Both the position numbers and the translations under genes were made by a program. Shown here one piece after another: positions 21,200-31,996 of a stretch of DNA of 64,000 nucleotides. Below the pieces are notes generated by a model. That model did no database searches and was not told where the DNA came from. It saw nothing but the letters and a program-made list of their open reading frames with translations. How positions within the stretch are numbered: the stretch's first letter is position 1; each line of letters starts with the position of its first letter. Location: assembly GCF_040869045.1 (NCBI RefSeq), contig NC_090321.1, positions 89,634,603 to 89,698,602 on the forward strand. Direction: 5' to 3'. Source of the DNA: Eurosta solidaginis (Eukaryota; Arthropoda; Insecta; Diptera; Tephritidae).

Positions 21200-22345
21200 T
21201 CAAATGATTAATGAGGGGTTTAAAAGGGAGTGGTGGTAGTTGTATAGGTGGTCGCCTTTCGAGATATCGGCATAAAGGTGGACCAGGGGTGACTCTAGAA
21301 TGCGTTTGTACAATATGGGTATCAAACGAAAGGTGTTAATGGGTATTATAAAGGGAGTGGGCCTTAGTTCTATAGGTGGACGCCTTTTCGAGATATCGCC
21401 ATAAAGGTGGACCAGGGGTGACTCTAGAATGCGTTTGTACAATATGGGTATCAAACGAAAGGTGTTAATGAGTATTTTAAAGGGAGTGGGCCTTAGTTCT
21501 ATAGTTGGACGCCTTTTCGAGATATCGCCATAAAGGTGGACCATGGGTGAATCTAGAATGTGTTTGTACGATATGGGTATCAAATTAAAGGTATTAATGA
21601 GGGTTTTAAAAGGGAGTGTTGGTAGTTGTATAGGTGGTCGCCTTTTCGATATATCGCCATAAAGGTGGACCAGGGGTGACCCTAGAATTTGTTTGTACGA
21701 TATGGGTATCAAATGAAAGGTGTTAATGAGTATTTTTAAAATGGAGTGGGCCTTAGTTCTATAGGTGGTCGACTTTTCGAGATATCGCCATAAAGGTGGA
21801 CCCGGGGTGACTCTAGAATGCGTTTGTACAATATGGGTATCAAACGAAAGGTGTTAATGAGTATTTCAAAAGGGCGTGGGGCTTAGTTCTATAGGTGAAC
21901 ACCTTCTCGAGATATCGCCATAAAGGTGGACCAGGGGTGACTCTAGAATGTGTTTGTACGATATCGGTATCAAATTAAAGGTATTAATGAGGGTTTTATA
22001 AGGGAGTGGTGGTAGTTGTATAGGCGGTCGCCTTTTCGAGATATCGCCATGAAGGTGGACCAGGGGTGACTCTAGACTTTGTTTGTACGATATGGGTATC
22101 AAATGAAAGGTGTTAATGAGTCTTTTTAAAAGGGAGTGGGCCTTAGTTCTATAGGTGGTCGACTTTTCGAGATATCGCCATAAAGGTGGACCATGGGTGA
22201 ATCTAGAATGTGTTTGTACGATATGGGTATCAAATTAAAGGTATTAATGAGGCTTTTAAAAGGGAGTGGTGGTAGTTGTATATGTGAAGGCGTTTTCCAG
22301 ATATCGACCAAAATGTGGACCAGGGTGACCCAGAACATCATATGT
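21200..22345. repeat. 129-bp satellite array, right block (about 9 monomers)
   Basis: Continuation of the 16613-19508 array after the LINE, in the same orientation and with the same two monomer types. It ends where the shared right end of the element begins (GTGACCCAGAACATCAT). Confidence 0.9.
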
Positions 22346-23645
22346 TGGATACCGCTAATTTATTTATATATATAATACCACGAACAGTATTCCTGCCAAG
22401 ATTTCAAGGGTTTTTTATTTCGCCCTGCAGAACTTTTTCATTTCATTCTACTTAATATGGTAGGTGTCACACCCATTTTACAAAGTTTTTTTCTAAAGTT
22501 ATATTTTGCGTCAATAAAGCAATCCAAATACCATGTTTCATCCCTTTTTTCGTATTTTGTATAGAATTATGGCATTTTTTCGTTTTTGGTAATTTTCGAT
22601 ATCGAAAAAGTGGGCGTGGTCATAGTCGGATTTCGGCCATTTTTTATACCAATACAAAGTGAGTTCAGATAAGTACGTGAACTGAGTATAGTAAAGATAT
22701 ATCGATTTTTGCTCAAGTTATCGTGTTAACGGCCGAGCGGAAGGACAGACGTTCGACTGTGTATAAAAACTGGGTGTGGCTTCAGCCGATTTCGCCCTTT
22801 TTCACAGAAATAAGTTATTGTCCCAGAATCTAAGCCCCTACCAAATTTCGCAAAGATTGGTAAATTTTTGTTCGACTTATGGCATTAAAATTATCCTAGA
22901 CAAATTAAATGAAAAAGGGCGGAGCCACGCCCATTTTGAAATTTTCTTTTATTTTTGCATTTTGTTGCACCATATCATTGATGGAGTTGAATGTTGACAT
23001 AATTTACTTATATACTGTAAAGATATTAAATTTTTTGTTAAAATTTGACTTAAAAAAATTTTTTTGTCATTCTCCGATTTTGCTAATTTTTATTAAGCAT
23101 ACATATAGTAATACGAGTAACGTTCCTGCCAAATTTCATCATGATATCTTCAACGACTGCCAAATTACAGCTTGCAAAATTTTAAATTACCTTCTTTTAA
23201 AAGTGGGCGGTGCCACGCCCATTGTCCAAAATTTTACTAATTTTCTATTCAGTGTCATCAGTTCAACTCACCCACCAAGTTTCATCGCTTTATCCGTCTT
23301 TGGTAATGAATTATCGCACTTTTTCGGTTTTTCGAAATTTTCGATATCGAAAAAGTGGGCGTGGTTATAGTCCGATATTGTTCATTTTAAATAGCGATCT
23401 GAGATGAGTACTCAGGAAGCTACATACCAAATTTCATCAAGATACCTTAAAATTTAGTCAAGTTATCGTTTTAAGGGTCAGACGGACAGGCGGACATGGC
23501 TCAATCAAATTTTTTTTCGATCCTGATGATTTTGATATATGGAAGTCTATATCTATCTCGATTCCTTTTTACCTGTACAACCAACCGTTATCCAATTAAA
23601 GTTAATATATTCTGTTAGCTCTGCTCAACTGAGTATAATAAATAA

Positions 23646-23956
23646 TCAATTTGAATATAAAAATGTCGTATGTTCGTTATTTGTTGCACATACGACAAAA
23701 TACACACACAGGACGTTAAAATCATGTGACATACGACAAAATTCATGATGGATATCTGGAAATCTATAGCGTTCAGGGAGAACCTAATGGTACCGTTCGA
23801 TAGAACATGAGGAGTATACTATGAAATTGCAATAATCCTAAAATTGAAAATTTTCGCATTCGACATCGGTGTTCTCAGGTAGCGATATGTACATATGTAA
23901 GTACATACATTCACTATGTTAAATCGATGAATGAATCACTGATAATTCAAACTTAC
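23646..23956. other. Non-coding spacer
   Basis: Contains two CATACGACAAAAT motifs near 23690 and 23732. No gene is seen apart from the splice donor at 23951-23956 that belongs to the exon at 23957. Confidence 0.4.
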
Positions 23957-24066
23957 ATCACCGGTTTCGTATTACTTTTGCCATTTACATGAATGGGCTC
24001 TGCAAACATCAAATTACTTTCATAAAAGGCTTCGTCGTCCTTAAATTCATTATTTGACTTGGACAT
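23957..24066 (-). CDS. Possible first coding exon of an unknown host gene
   Basis: On the minus strand an ATG (24066-24064) opens a 36-codon acidic frame (start MSKSNNEFKDDEAFYESN, end GKSNTKPV) that runs into a strong donor, GAT|GTAAGT, at 23957/23956. Read without splicing the frame stops at TAA directly after the donor G. The base composition is less AT-rich than its surroundings. I do not recognise the protein. No matching downstream exon is visible nearer than the satellite element, so a long repeat-filled intron or a truncated gene is possible. This is a candidate, not a certainty. Confidence 0.4.
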
Positions 24067-24889
24067 GGTGAAATTGTTTACCGCTATCTACCGCGGCGCC
24101 ACCGAAAAATTTAAAAAAAAAGTTTATTTTCGTTTCGTTTTCCTTTGAATGTTTTCACATTTAAGTTCACCTACCGACTGAACTATTTTGGACTTGGGCA
24201 AATTATTAATATTGGAAATTATTTTTACAACCAGCCGAGTTCCCAATGTGTAGATATCTTATCACAAGCGCTTTAGTGTTTAAGTCTTATTTACATTGTA
24301 CAATCTACTCAATTAATTGGCGAACATTCAATTTATTACCAATATAATAATAAATCGTTGTTTTTTGTGCCTGAGCTATAGGGAATCAACGTATGGCAAA
24401 TTTTAGTTGTGAATATATGCAAATATGTATGTAGATGAAGTAAATTAAAAAAATGCAAAAGCAAATGTCCGTTTTTGGTGTTTGAAAGAGCGATATTTCC
24501 ATTCATCAGTGGGATTGAGTATAAATAGTATAAAAATAAAAATATCGATATCGACAATCCTGATATTAATACATCCAAATATCCACTAGTCGCTTAAAGT
24601 GATACCGTAATTGGAATTATGTAAAGGAATTTTCAAATACTAAGCGTTTATTAGCACATCAAAACCACATTACACATTAGGGTGGGCTAAGCTTGTTTTC
24701 TTCAGTAGGCCACAGAAAAACTTCTTCCTAAGTTGCCATTGTATACAGTCAACAAATTTTGGCTCTTAATATTAACGGTACGGATACAAGAAAGTGATTT
24801 TATATCTGCACTTAAATGCAGGATTGATAAGACGATTTCTTCCCCAACCGATTAGAATACCTTTTTTGCCGGAGCATCATCTTTCATTC
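24067..24889. other. AT-rich non-coding stretch
   Basis: The first ~120 bp could be the 5' untranslated region or promoter of the exon at 23957-24066. No other feature is seen. Confidence 0.4.
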
Positions 24890-25057
24890 GCATAACGTGG
24901 CCTAGCCAGCTAGCCGCTGCATTTTAATTTGCTGGGCTATGTTGATGTGTGCGTAAAGCTCTTCATTAAATCTTCTTCGATACTCGCCGTCGTTAACGCG
25001 TAGAGGTCCGTAAATCTTTCCAAAAACTTTTTTCTCGAACACAGCCAGAGCCGCTTC
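24890..25057 (-). pseudogene. RTE-type LINE C-terminal fragment
   Basis: The minus strand reads NEAALAVFEKKVFGKIYGPL and VNDGEYRRRFNEELYA, the same conserved tail as in the RTE fragment at 5161-6489. It ends abruptly at a jockey 3' end. Confidence 0.8.
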
Positions 25058-25164
25058 ATTTGATGTTGTTGTAGCAGTGTTTCGCCCAATGCAATATGTG
25101 CGACCACTCATAAATTGTCATCAATATGCTCTAACGGGAAAGGAAACGTACAGTTTCAAACATG
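25058..25164 (-). pseudogene. Jockey-like LINE 3' fragment, left part of a split copy
   Basis: TTGTTGTTGTAGCAGTGTTTCGCCC is the reverse complement of the (CAA)n-tailed 3' end seen at 33247. The copy resumes at 32979 after the LTR element, the two parts being joined across the CATG duplication. Confidence 0.8.
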
Positions 25165-25608
25165 TGTAAGGCAACCCTTATGATAAGTGTTGAGTGACCA
25201 TAACATCAATCATTAAATATTAACCACGTCAGTTTTTTTGACCACATCAATCACTCACAATGAGGGTTACATTAACAAACGTCACTTTGAATGACGCTAA
25301 TTAATTTCGCGCATTCAACCCGACAAGTCAGACAATTTTGCACGAATTGTATAATATATATATTAAAATAAAGATACTCATAAATTGCAAGTGTAAAGTT
25401 TTACTTTTTATTGGAAATTGGTGACCGACCCCTTTGGGTTTTCTAAAAACATTGTTTTTGGTTCGTAACAACTTGTTACTAACAAGCGGCATTAAAGTGG
25501 CTGATGTGGCTTACCAGCGTTTCAACAACGCCGCCGAAAAAAAACGTCAAGTGCTACAACAGAAGTCCATCGGCTAAAATCCATGTCCATTTCAATGGAC
25601 ATGTTACA
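25165..25608 (+). repeat. 5' LTR of 412-like element
   Basis: 444 bp, begins TGTAAGGCAACCC and ends GGACATGTTACA, with an AATAAA (25369-25374) and a short hairpin GTCCATTTCAATGGAC near the end. The 3' LTR lacks about 16 bp (GTTTCAACAACGCC region). Confidence 0.92.
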
Positions 25609-25620
25609 TGGCGACCGTGG
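25609..25620 (+). promoter_or_regulatory. Primer binding site TGGCGACCGTGG
   Basis: Directly abuts the 5' LTR. TGGCGACC is the usual start of the tRNA-Arg-type primer site of 412/mdg1 elements. Confidence 0.8.
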
Positions 25621-27882
25621 TCATGCCTGCGGCAAAAGGTGGCGCCGGGGAAGGAAAAAATTCCCCGCACTACAAAATAAATTTACTAAAGATTTTTAAA
25701 ATAAAATATGTGCGTGATGGTTGTGAAAAAAGCACGTGGTGGTTGTGTTAATACAAAAAGATGCAAAAAAAATACATAAAATCAGAATTACATAAAGTAA
25801 AAATTTTTTTTCCAACAAAAAGTTTACATAAAATCATTTAATTACAAAAAAGTTTATTGCAACAAAATTTAAAAAAAAAATTACATGGAATAAACTCTAA
25901 TTTCAAAATACAAAACCTAAATACAAAAAATATAAAGTTTCAAAAAAAATACAAAAAAAATATAAAATTACAAAAAGACTACAAAAAAAAATTCTACAAA
26001 ATTACAAAAAAAGACTACAAAAAAAAATTTAAAAAATTTCAAACACTACAAAAATTACAAAATTTTACAAAAGTACAAAAAATACATAAAATATCAAAAG
26101 AAAAACTACAAAATTCATAAAATTTCAAAAAAAAAAATTTTTAAATGGTTAAGATAAAACCAAATTTAAAAATAAAAGCGGACTATTACATAAAATTTCT
26201 TTTGGAACAAAATCCAAAATATACATACATTTTAAAAAACTAGAAAGAAATAAAAGTTATGGGCAAAATTGTGGCGTTACATATATACATACATATGTGC
26301 GAAAAATAATTTTTGAACTGGCTGTACTATGCCATAACGGTGATGATAAGCACAACCACCAGTGACGCTATTACCAAGCACCGTTAAGTGCGGTAAATTA
26401 TTCACGCCATTTACTCCACCAACACCACCAACTCAACCTGAGAAAGAAAAAAAAGCATAGCGGAAGAGAGAGGCAAATAGGAAAAATTCACTTGGTAACA
26501 GCAGCAGCGGAATACAACACCAACAACAACAAATTTCAGCAGTATACAAGCGAAGGCAGCAAGCAAAGCAGAAAAAGGGCGGTACAGTACCTTAATATAT
26601 ACGTATATAAGATTTTAACTTTGTACATACGTAGACATTTTGGCTTTCTCAATATATATATACATGTATACTATAAACGTAGCAACAACTTTTGCCTTCG
26701 CATGTAGCAACACAATTTGACACTTTTGATTATAAACATACTTTTCTTAAACATTTGTTTACTACGCATGTAACAACACACTTTTTCTACTTTAAAGACA
26801 ATAACATGTTAAACTAATTAAATTAAGAAATTGAATTTTTCAAATTACTTACATACATAAAATTATTATATTGAAATATAAACATTTAAATATCGAAAAT
26901 TTTTTGAATGTACATTAAAAATAATTTTAAATATACGGCCATCACATGCATATTATCACGCATATATTACTATATTCTTTCTTTTTCGAACTTTAATATG
27001 GAACTTGAATTTTTTTATCTAAAATGCGAACATTGCTTCGTAATAAATACAATCGGAAAAATATTTTTTCAAATTTAAACACTTTTTTTTAAACCGTTTT
27101 GAAACGCAAATTATACATCAATTTTATATATATAATACCAAAAATTTCCAATCTATTTGCCAAAATTTAGCGATAATTATTCAAACCTTATCAATTTTGA
27201 AAAATTCTCATTGACTTTAAATATCAACATAGACGGGTTACAGTCAATCAAAGTAATGGTGAAAATTTATTTTTATCGGTGAAAGCTTACTTTTCTCTTT
27301 TTCCAATTATTTCTTCGGAAATTGAACATAGTGAATATCATAAATATTTACATATTTCTCTAAACAAATACAGTGCTAATCAAATATTTTAACAACTCCT
27401 TCGAAGTATCACACGAATACAGTGTATTTCAAATATTTCAACATATTTTACATTTGCGATTCTTTTCAAACTATGCATCATATACAGTGTCTTTCAAATA
27501 CTCCAACAGTTTTTTTTTCTTTGCATTATTAAACGAATACAGTGCGGTTAAAATATTTCAACATTCGCTTGCATTTACAAATTAAGTCACGAATACAGTG
27601 CCTTTCGAAGATGCGAATCTTCTTTACCATTTGCCAATTAACTCATCGATTTTGAATATTTCGAATCTTCGCTGATTTTACAAAAAAAATAAAATTTTTA
27701 ATTTGCAAACCACAATTACTGAGTGAATGAATAGTTTCAAATTCATTTTTGTATAAACAGTGACTACAGCGTTAATCTTAACATTTTTTTTTTTCGAATT
27801 CCTTTTTATAAAACAATTTTTTCTGCTACGGAGGTAAACATTTTCAATAAATGTAATAAAGTTTTCAGATGTCAGTTGTCAA
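25621..27882 (+). promoter_or_regulatory. Long AT-rich untranslated leader with iterated motif
   Basis: 2.26 kb without a credible gene. 25690-26130 is dominated by ACAAAAA-type tracts. 26500-26560 is CAACAACA/CAGCAG-rich. At 27366, 27415, 27480, 27535 and 27591 a ~28-nt motif AATACAGTG...TTCAAATATTTCAAC recurs at 49-65 nt spacing. Repeated protein-binding sites in the leader are known for gypsy (the Su(Hw) insulator); whether this array acts likewise is unknown. Confidence 0.65.
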
Positions 27883-28320
27883 ATGTCAGATTTTGATTCC
27901 AATTTCAAAAATTTACGCTCTAATTTCACTAAAGTTACTAAACGAGTTTTAAATAACCGATCTATCTCAGCGAAAAAGTCAATAGAATATGAAGATGCTT
28001 TAATTAAAAGCTATAACGAAATTATAATACAAGTAAATTCATATTTTGAAAATCGAGATAAGCCTAGTTCAATAATCGAAAGTTTGTCAAAGTGCAGAGA
28101 ACAACTCAATAAATGTTTTTCTAGAATTAACTGCAATATAAAAATACCCAAAGATCTTTTTGAATTAATACAAGAAAGCGAATCAAGTTCTGATTTTGAC
28201 ACTGAGGAAGAATTCTCTGACGCATCGACAACTTCAGCATACAAAGCTAGTATTATTAAAAAAAAGTACCGTATCTTGTCTTCAGGATTTCCCTGGATTT
28301 TCCAATTCACTTCACAATAA
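27883..28320 (+). pseudogene. Gag N-terminal segment
   Basis: ATG at 27883 gives 145 residues: a basic start (SNFTKVTKRVLNNRS), a helical middle and an acidic Ser-rich end (ESESSSDFDTEEEFSDAS). Similarity to the expected gag appears to leave this frame near 28270 and continue in the pol frame (NNNLDTISEE, then MATPEQKK), so a frameshift splits gag. Confidence 0.65.
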
Positions 28321-31300
28321 TAATTTAGATACAATTAGCGAAGAGCAACCAACAATGGCGACTCCAGAGCAAAAGAAAACTTTTATTACTATGTGTGCAT
28401 CCATAATTAGAGAAAACTACAGCGGCGATCCGCTTTCACTTGCATCCTTTATAGATAAAATAGTTTTGATAGAAGATTTGATGGAAGAAAATTTGACAAA
28501 CACTTTCATTTCGTTTATAAAATCCAAGCTAGAAGGGAAAGCGCGTGAGGCAATTCCAAATGAAGTAACAACAATTCAACAAATAAAAGGTGCGTTAAAA
28601 GGTAGAATAAAACCTGACAACTCAAAAGTTGTTGCAGGAAAAATTGCATCTTTAAAAGTTTTTAATAATAATCATACTGAATTCGCCAACAATAGAAATA
28701 TTTCTATAAATAACAACAATATTATAAATATAACGGGTGTTACGACAGATACAGTTTCAACATTGGGCACCATTAAAACAGAACTTTTTTATTCAGATTT
28801 TTCAATTCCACATACATTAAATGTAGTAGATGACAAATTCAACATACCGTCAGATGGTATTTTAGGCATAGACTTTTTGAAACAATACAATTGCATAATA
28901 GACTATGCAAACGAGAGCATAACAATTGGCATTGGCAAAAGCATTCATAAAATTTCAAGTTTACACAATACAACCGATAATACATTGGTAATTCCTCCTA
29001 GATGCGAAGTTTATCGCTCATTTACGCTGAAAAAATCTAAATATCCAGTTTTTATAGACGCACAGGAAATTTGTAGTGGTGTGTTCACCGCAAAGTGTAT
29101 TGTTGACACTAACAATCCGATAATAAAAGTTTTAAACGTCACCGACGAGGTAAAATACGTAAGAAATTGTAACATAGTTACGGATGAAATCACCAAATAT
29201 AACGTGTATAAAATCAATGATATTTCAAAAGATTCGAAAAGGTCAGAGGAATTAAAATCAATTTTAGAAAAACAAATGCCAAATTATGCCAAACCAAAAC
29301 TTCTCGATTTATGTCTAAAATATGATGATATTTTTGCACTAAAGACCGATCGTATGACGCTTAACAACTTTTATGAACAGAAACTACAGTTGACAGATAC
29401 AAATCCTGTTTACATAAAAAATTACCGCTTACCATATTGTCAGAGAGAGGAAATTAATAGACAAGTTAATAATTTGTTACAAAACGATCTTATAGAACAC
29501 AGTTATTCCAACTATAATAGCCTATTGATACTTGTGCCAAAGAAAAATCCAAATGGACAGAAATCCTACCGCATGTGTGTCGACTTTAGAGCCGTAAACA
29601 AAAAATTGATAGCAGACAAATTCCCACTTGCACGAATAGACGATATTCTTGATAATTTAGGCAGAGCCAAATATTTTTCTACATTGGATTTGTATTCAGG
29701 TTTCCACCAAATCCCATTAAATAAAGATTCTAGAGACATCACTTCATTCAGCACTGATCGTGGTGCTTTTAGATGGAAAGTTTTACCATTCGGTTTAAAC
29801 GTAGCTCCAAATTCATTCTCAAGAATGATGTCAATTGCCTTTTCAGGAATTTCTCCAAACCAAGCCCTTTTATATGTCGATGATCTTATAGTCATTGGGT
29901 GTAGCGATGCTCACCATCTTAAAAATTTAGAACAAGTCTTTCAAACATGCAAAAAATTTAATTTGCGTCTTAATCCCGAAAAATGCAACTTCATGCGTTC
30001 AGAAGTCACTTTCCTAGGACACAAATGTTCGTCAAAAGGTCTACTTCCAGACGATTCCAAAATAATTGCAATAAAGAAATATCCGAAACCTTGCGATAAA
30101 GATGCAGTAAGACGATTCGTGGCATTCGCCAATTACTACCGAAGGTTTATACCAAATTTTGCTTCCATAGCAGCACCTTTAAATAAACTTAGCAGGAAAA
30201 GAGTAGAATTTAAATGGGATGAGTCATGTGATATAGCATTTGAAAAACTTCGAAAATCTTTAATTTCTCCTCAAATTCTCCAATACCCAGACTTCAAAAA
30301 GGAATTTATAATTACCGTCGACGCTTCAAAAATTGGTTGTGGTGCCATTTTAAGTCAAAAAAAAGATGACATTGACTTACCGATTTGTTTCGCGTCCAAA
30401 TCATTTAATAATTCAGAACAAAAGAAATCAATAATTGAGTTAGAGCTTTTAGCTATATTTTTTGCAATAAAACAATTCAGACCATACGTAAATGGCACAC
30501 ACTTTACCGTCAAGTCCGATCATCGTCCATTAGTTTACTTGTTTAATATGAAAGATCCCTCTTCAAAACTTTCACGTATCAGACTTGAACTGGCAGAATA
30601 CAACTTCACTATTGAATACATAAAAGGTAAAACGAACGTAGGAGCAGATGCACTCTCTCGCATCACAATAGAAGAAATTAAAAATTCAGGCAAATCAATT
30701 TTAGCAGTACAGACAAGATCACTGACAAAACAAGAACAATTAACGCAACAACAAATAGTCAAAGAAGAAAAAGTAAAGAAAAACATAAAAGTACAAGTTT
30801 ATAATATTTTTTCAAACAAATTTTCAAAGAAAATACCTAGAGTAAAATCCCAAATAAATTATGATAAAAGTGGTAAAATTACGAATTTTGAGATAAATGC
30901 GCATTTAAAACACAAAAAAATTGAGTTAATTAAGGTTGCGTGTGCTAACAAAATAATACATTTAGATGAATTACTTTTGAAGCTACAAAAAGAAGCTGGC
31001 AAGCGCAATATTAATATAATCGAATTGAAAAAAAATGATAACCTTTTTAAATATTTTTCGATATCAGATCTGAAAACCACTGGGAATAAAATTTTAAAAT
31101 ATTTAGAAATCATCCTAACCGAACCCGTAGAAACTGTGACAGACGAGGACAAAAAACAACAATTAATAACAATTTACCATACCGACCCAATTTTAGGAGG
31201 ACATTTTGGTAGCAAAAAAGTTTATGCAAAACTCGGAACCAAATATTATTGGAAAGGCATGACGCGCGATATAGCGAAATTTGTTAAAAACTGCGAAAAA

Positions 31301-31996
31301 TGTCTTTTGAATAAGGTTAAGACAAAAACAAAGGAAAATTTAGTCCTAACCGAAACACCCTGTAAGCCATTCGACATTGTTGTAATTGACACTATAGGAC
31401 CTCTACCTCAATTCGATAATGGTAACAAGTTGGCTGTAACCATTATATGCGATCTCAGCAAATACTTAGTAACGATTGCGATACCTGATAAAAGTGCAAA
31501 AACGGTTGCATCAGCTATTTTTGAAAATTTCATACTAATATATGGCATTATGAAAACAATTAAAACTGATTTAGGTACCGAATACAAAAATGAAATTTTT
31601 TCAGAGTTAACAAAACTATTAGAAATCGAACACAAATTTTCCACAGCGTACCATCATGAAACTCTTGGCACAGTAGAGCGAAACCACAGAGTTTTCAATG
31701 AATATTTAAGATCTTTTCTAAATCCCAATTTTTCCGACTGGGATGTTTACTTGAAATATTTCACTTTTCTTCATAACACAACAACAAACACAGTATTCGA
31801 TAATAAATTCTCACCATATGAATTAGTCTTTGGCAAAGCAGCTAATTTACCAAAGGAACTGCAAACCGATAAAATAGACCCGATTTATAACATAGAAAAT
31901 TATTCGAAAGAAATTAAATTTCGTTTTCAAAAAACTCACGAATTAGCAAAAAAAAGCAGTTACAGAACACAAATTAAAAAATCAAACCGGATATAA
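28196..31996 (+). CDS. Truncated Gag joined to Pol (partial protease, RT, RNase H, integrase)
   Basis: 1266 residues. Residues 54-160 (from MATPEQKK) are capsid-like. The frame then passes directly into the second half of an aspartic protease (GVTTDTVSTLGT, GILGIDFL); the catalytic D(T/S)G part is missing. RT follows with RMCVDFRAVN, LDLYSGFHQIPL and the catalytic YVDDLIVIG (about residue 560). RNase H has VDASKIGCGAIL, IELELLAIF, KSDHRPL and GADALSR. Integrase has GGHFGSKK...CEKC, DTIGPL, KTDLGTEY and TVERNHR, so its zinc finger and D,D,E residues are kept. The frame ends early at 31996. Confidence 0.93.
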   Translation: MTLRKNSLTHRQLQHTKLVLLKKSTVSCLQDFPGFSNSLHNNNLDTISEEQPTMATPEQKKTFITMCASIIRENYSGDPLSLASFIDKIVLIEDLMEENLTNTFISFIKSKLEGKAREAIPNEVTTIQQIKGALKGRIKPDNSKVVAGKIASLKVFNNNHTEFANNRNISINNNNIINITGVTTDTVSTLGTIKTELFYSDFSIPHTLNVVDDKFNIPSDGILGIDFLKQYNCIIDYANESITIGIGKSIHKISSLHNTTDNTLVIPPRCEVYRSFTLKKSKYPVFIDAQEICSGVFTAKCIVDTNNPIIKVLNVTDEVKYVRNCNIVTDEITKYNVYKINDISKDSKRSEELKSILEKQMPNYAKPKLLDLCLKYDDIFALKTDRMTLNNFYEQKLQLTDTNPVYIKNYRLPYCQREEINRQVNNLLQNDLIEHSYSNYNSLLILVPKKNPNGQKSYRMCVDFRAVNKKLIADKFPLARIDDILDNLGRAKYFSTLDLYSGFHQIPLNKDSRDITSFSTDRGAFRWKVLPFGLNVAPNSFSRMMSIAFSGISPNQALLYVDDLIVIGCSDAHHLKNLEQVFQTCKKFNLRLNPEKCNFMRSEVTFLGHKCSSKGLLPDDSKIIAIKKYPKPCDKDAVRRFVAFANYYRRFIPNFASIAAPLNKLSRKRVEFKWDESCDIAFEKLRKSLISPQILQYPDFKKEFIITVDASKIGCGAILSQKKDDIDLPICFASKSFNNSEQKKSIIELELLAIFFAIKQFRPYVNGTHFTVKSDHRPLVYLFNMKDPSSKLSRIRLELAEYNFTIEYIKGKTNVGADALSRITIEEIKNSGKSILAVQTRSLTKQEQLTQQQIVKEEKVKKNIKVQVYNIFSNKFSKKIPRVKSQINYDKSGKITNFEINAHLKHKKIELIKVACANKIIHLDELLLKLQKEAGKRNINIIELKKNDNLFKYFSISDLKTTGNKILKYLEIILTEPVETVTDEDKKQQLITIYHTDPILGGHFGSKKVYAKLGTKYYWKGMTRDIAKFVKNCEKCLLNKVKTKTKENLVLTETPCKPFDIVVIDTIGPLPQFDNGNKLAVTIICDLSKYLVTIAIPDKSAKTVASAIFENFILIYGIMKTIKTDLGTEYKNEIFSELTKLLEIEHKFSTAYHHETLGTVERNHRVFNEYLRSFLNPNFSDWDVYLKYFTFLHNTTTNTVFDNKFSPYELVFGKAANLPKELQTDKIDPIYNIENYSKEIKFRFQKTHELAKKSSYRTQIKKSNRI

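Larger units (their letters stand above)
16532..23645. mobile_element. Large repeat element carrying an expanded 129-bp satellite (copy A)
   Basis: The left end reads AAGTAAGGAAGGTTAAGTTCGGGTGTAACCGAAC, then TACTCAGTTGAG. The right end reads GCTCTGCTCAACTGAGTATA, giving subterminal inverted repeats (CTCAGTTGAG/CTCAACTGAG). Other copies lie at 36571-39760, 54913-56612 and 61988-63690. The right 1.3 kb is shared, with hairpins TTTTCGATATCGAAAA, GGGCGGAGCCACGCCC and GGGCGGTGCCACGCCC. The left part is a 129-bp tandem array of very different length in each copy. There is no transposase, so it is a non-autonomous family of unproven class. Confidence 0.8.

Noticed and set aside
16613..22345. CRISPR-like regular repeats
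   Set aside because: Units are contiguous 129-bp tandem monomers without unique spacers, in a eukaryotic setting.
25857..26120. 87-codon Lys/Asn/Gln-rich frame
   Set aside because: It lies in an ACAAAAA-rich part of the LTR leader and reflects base composition.
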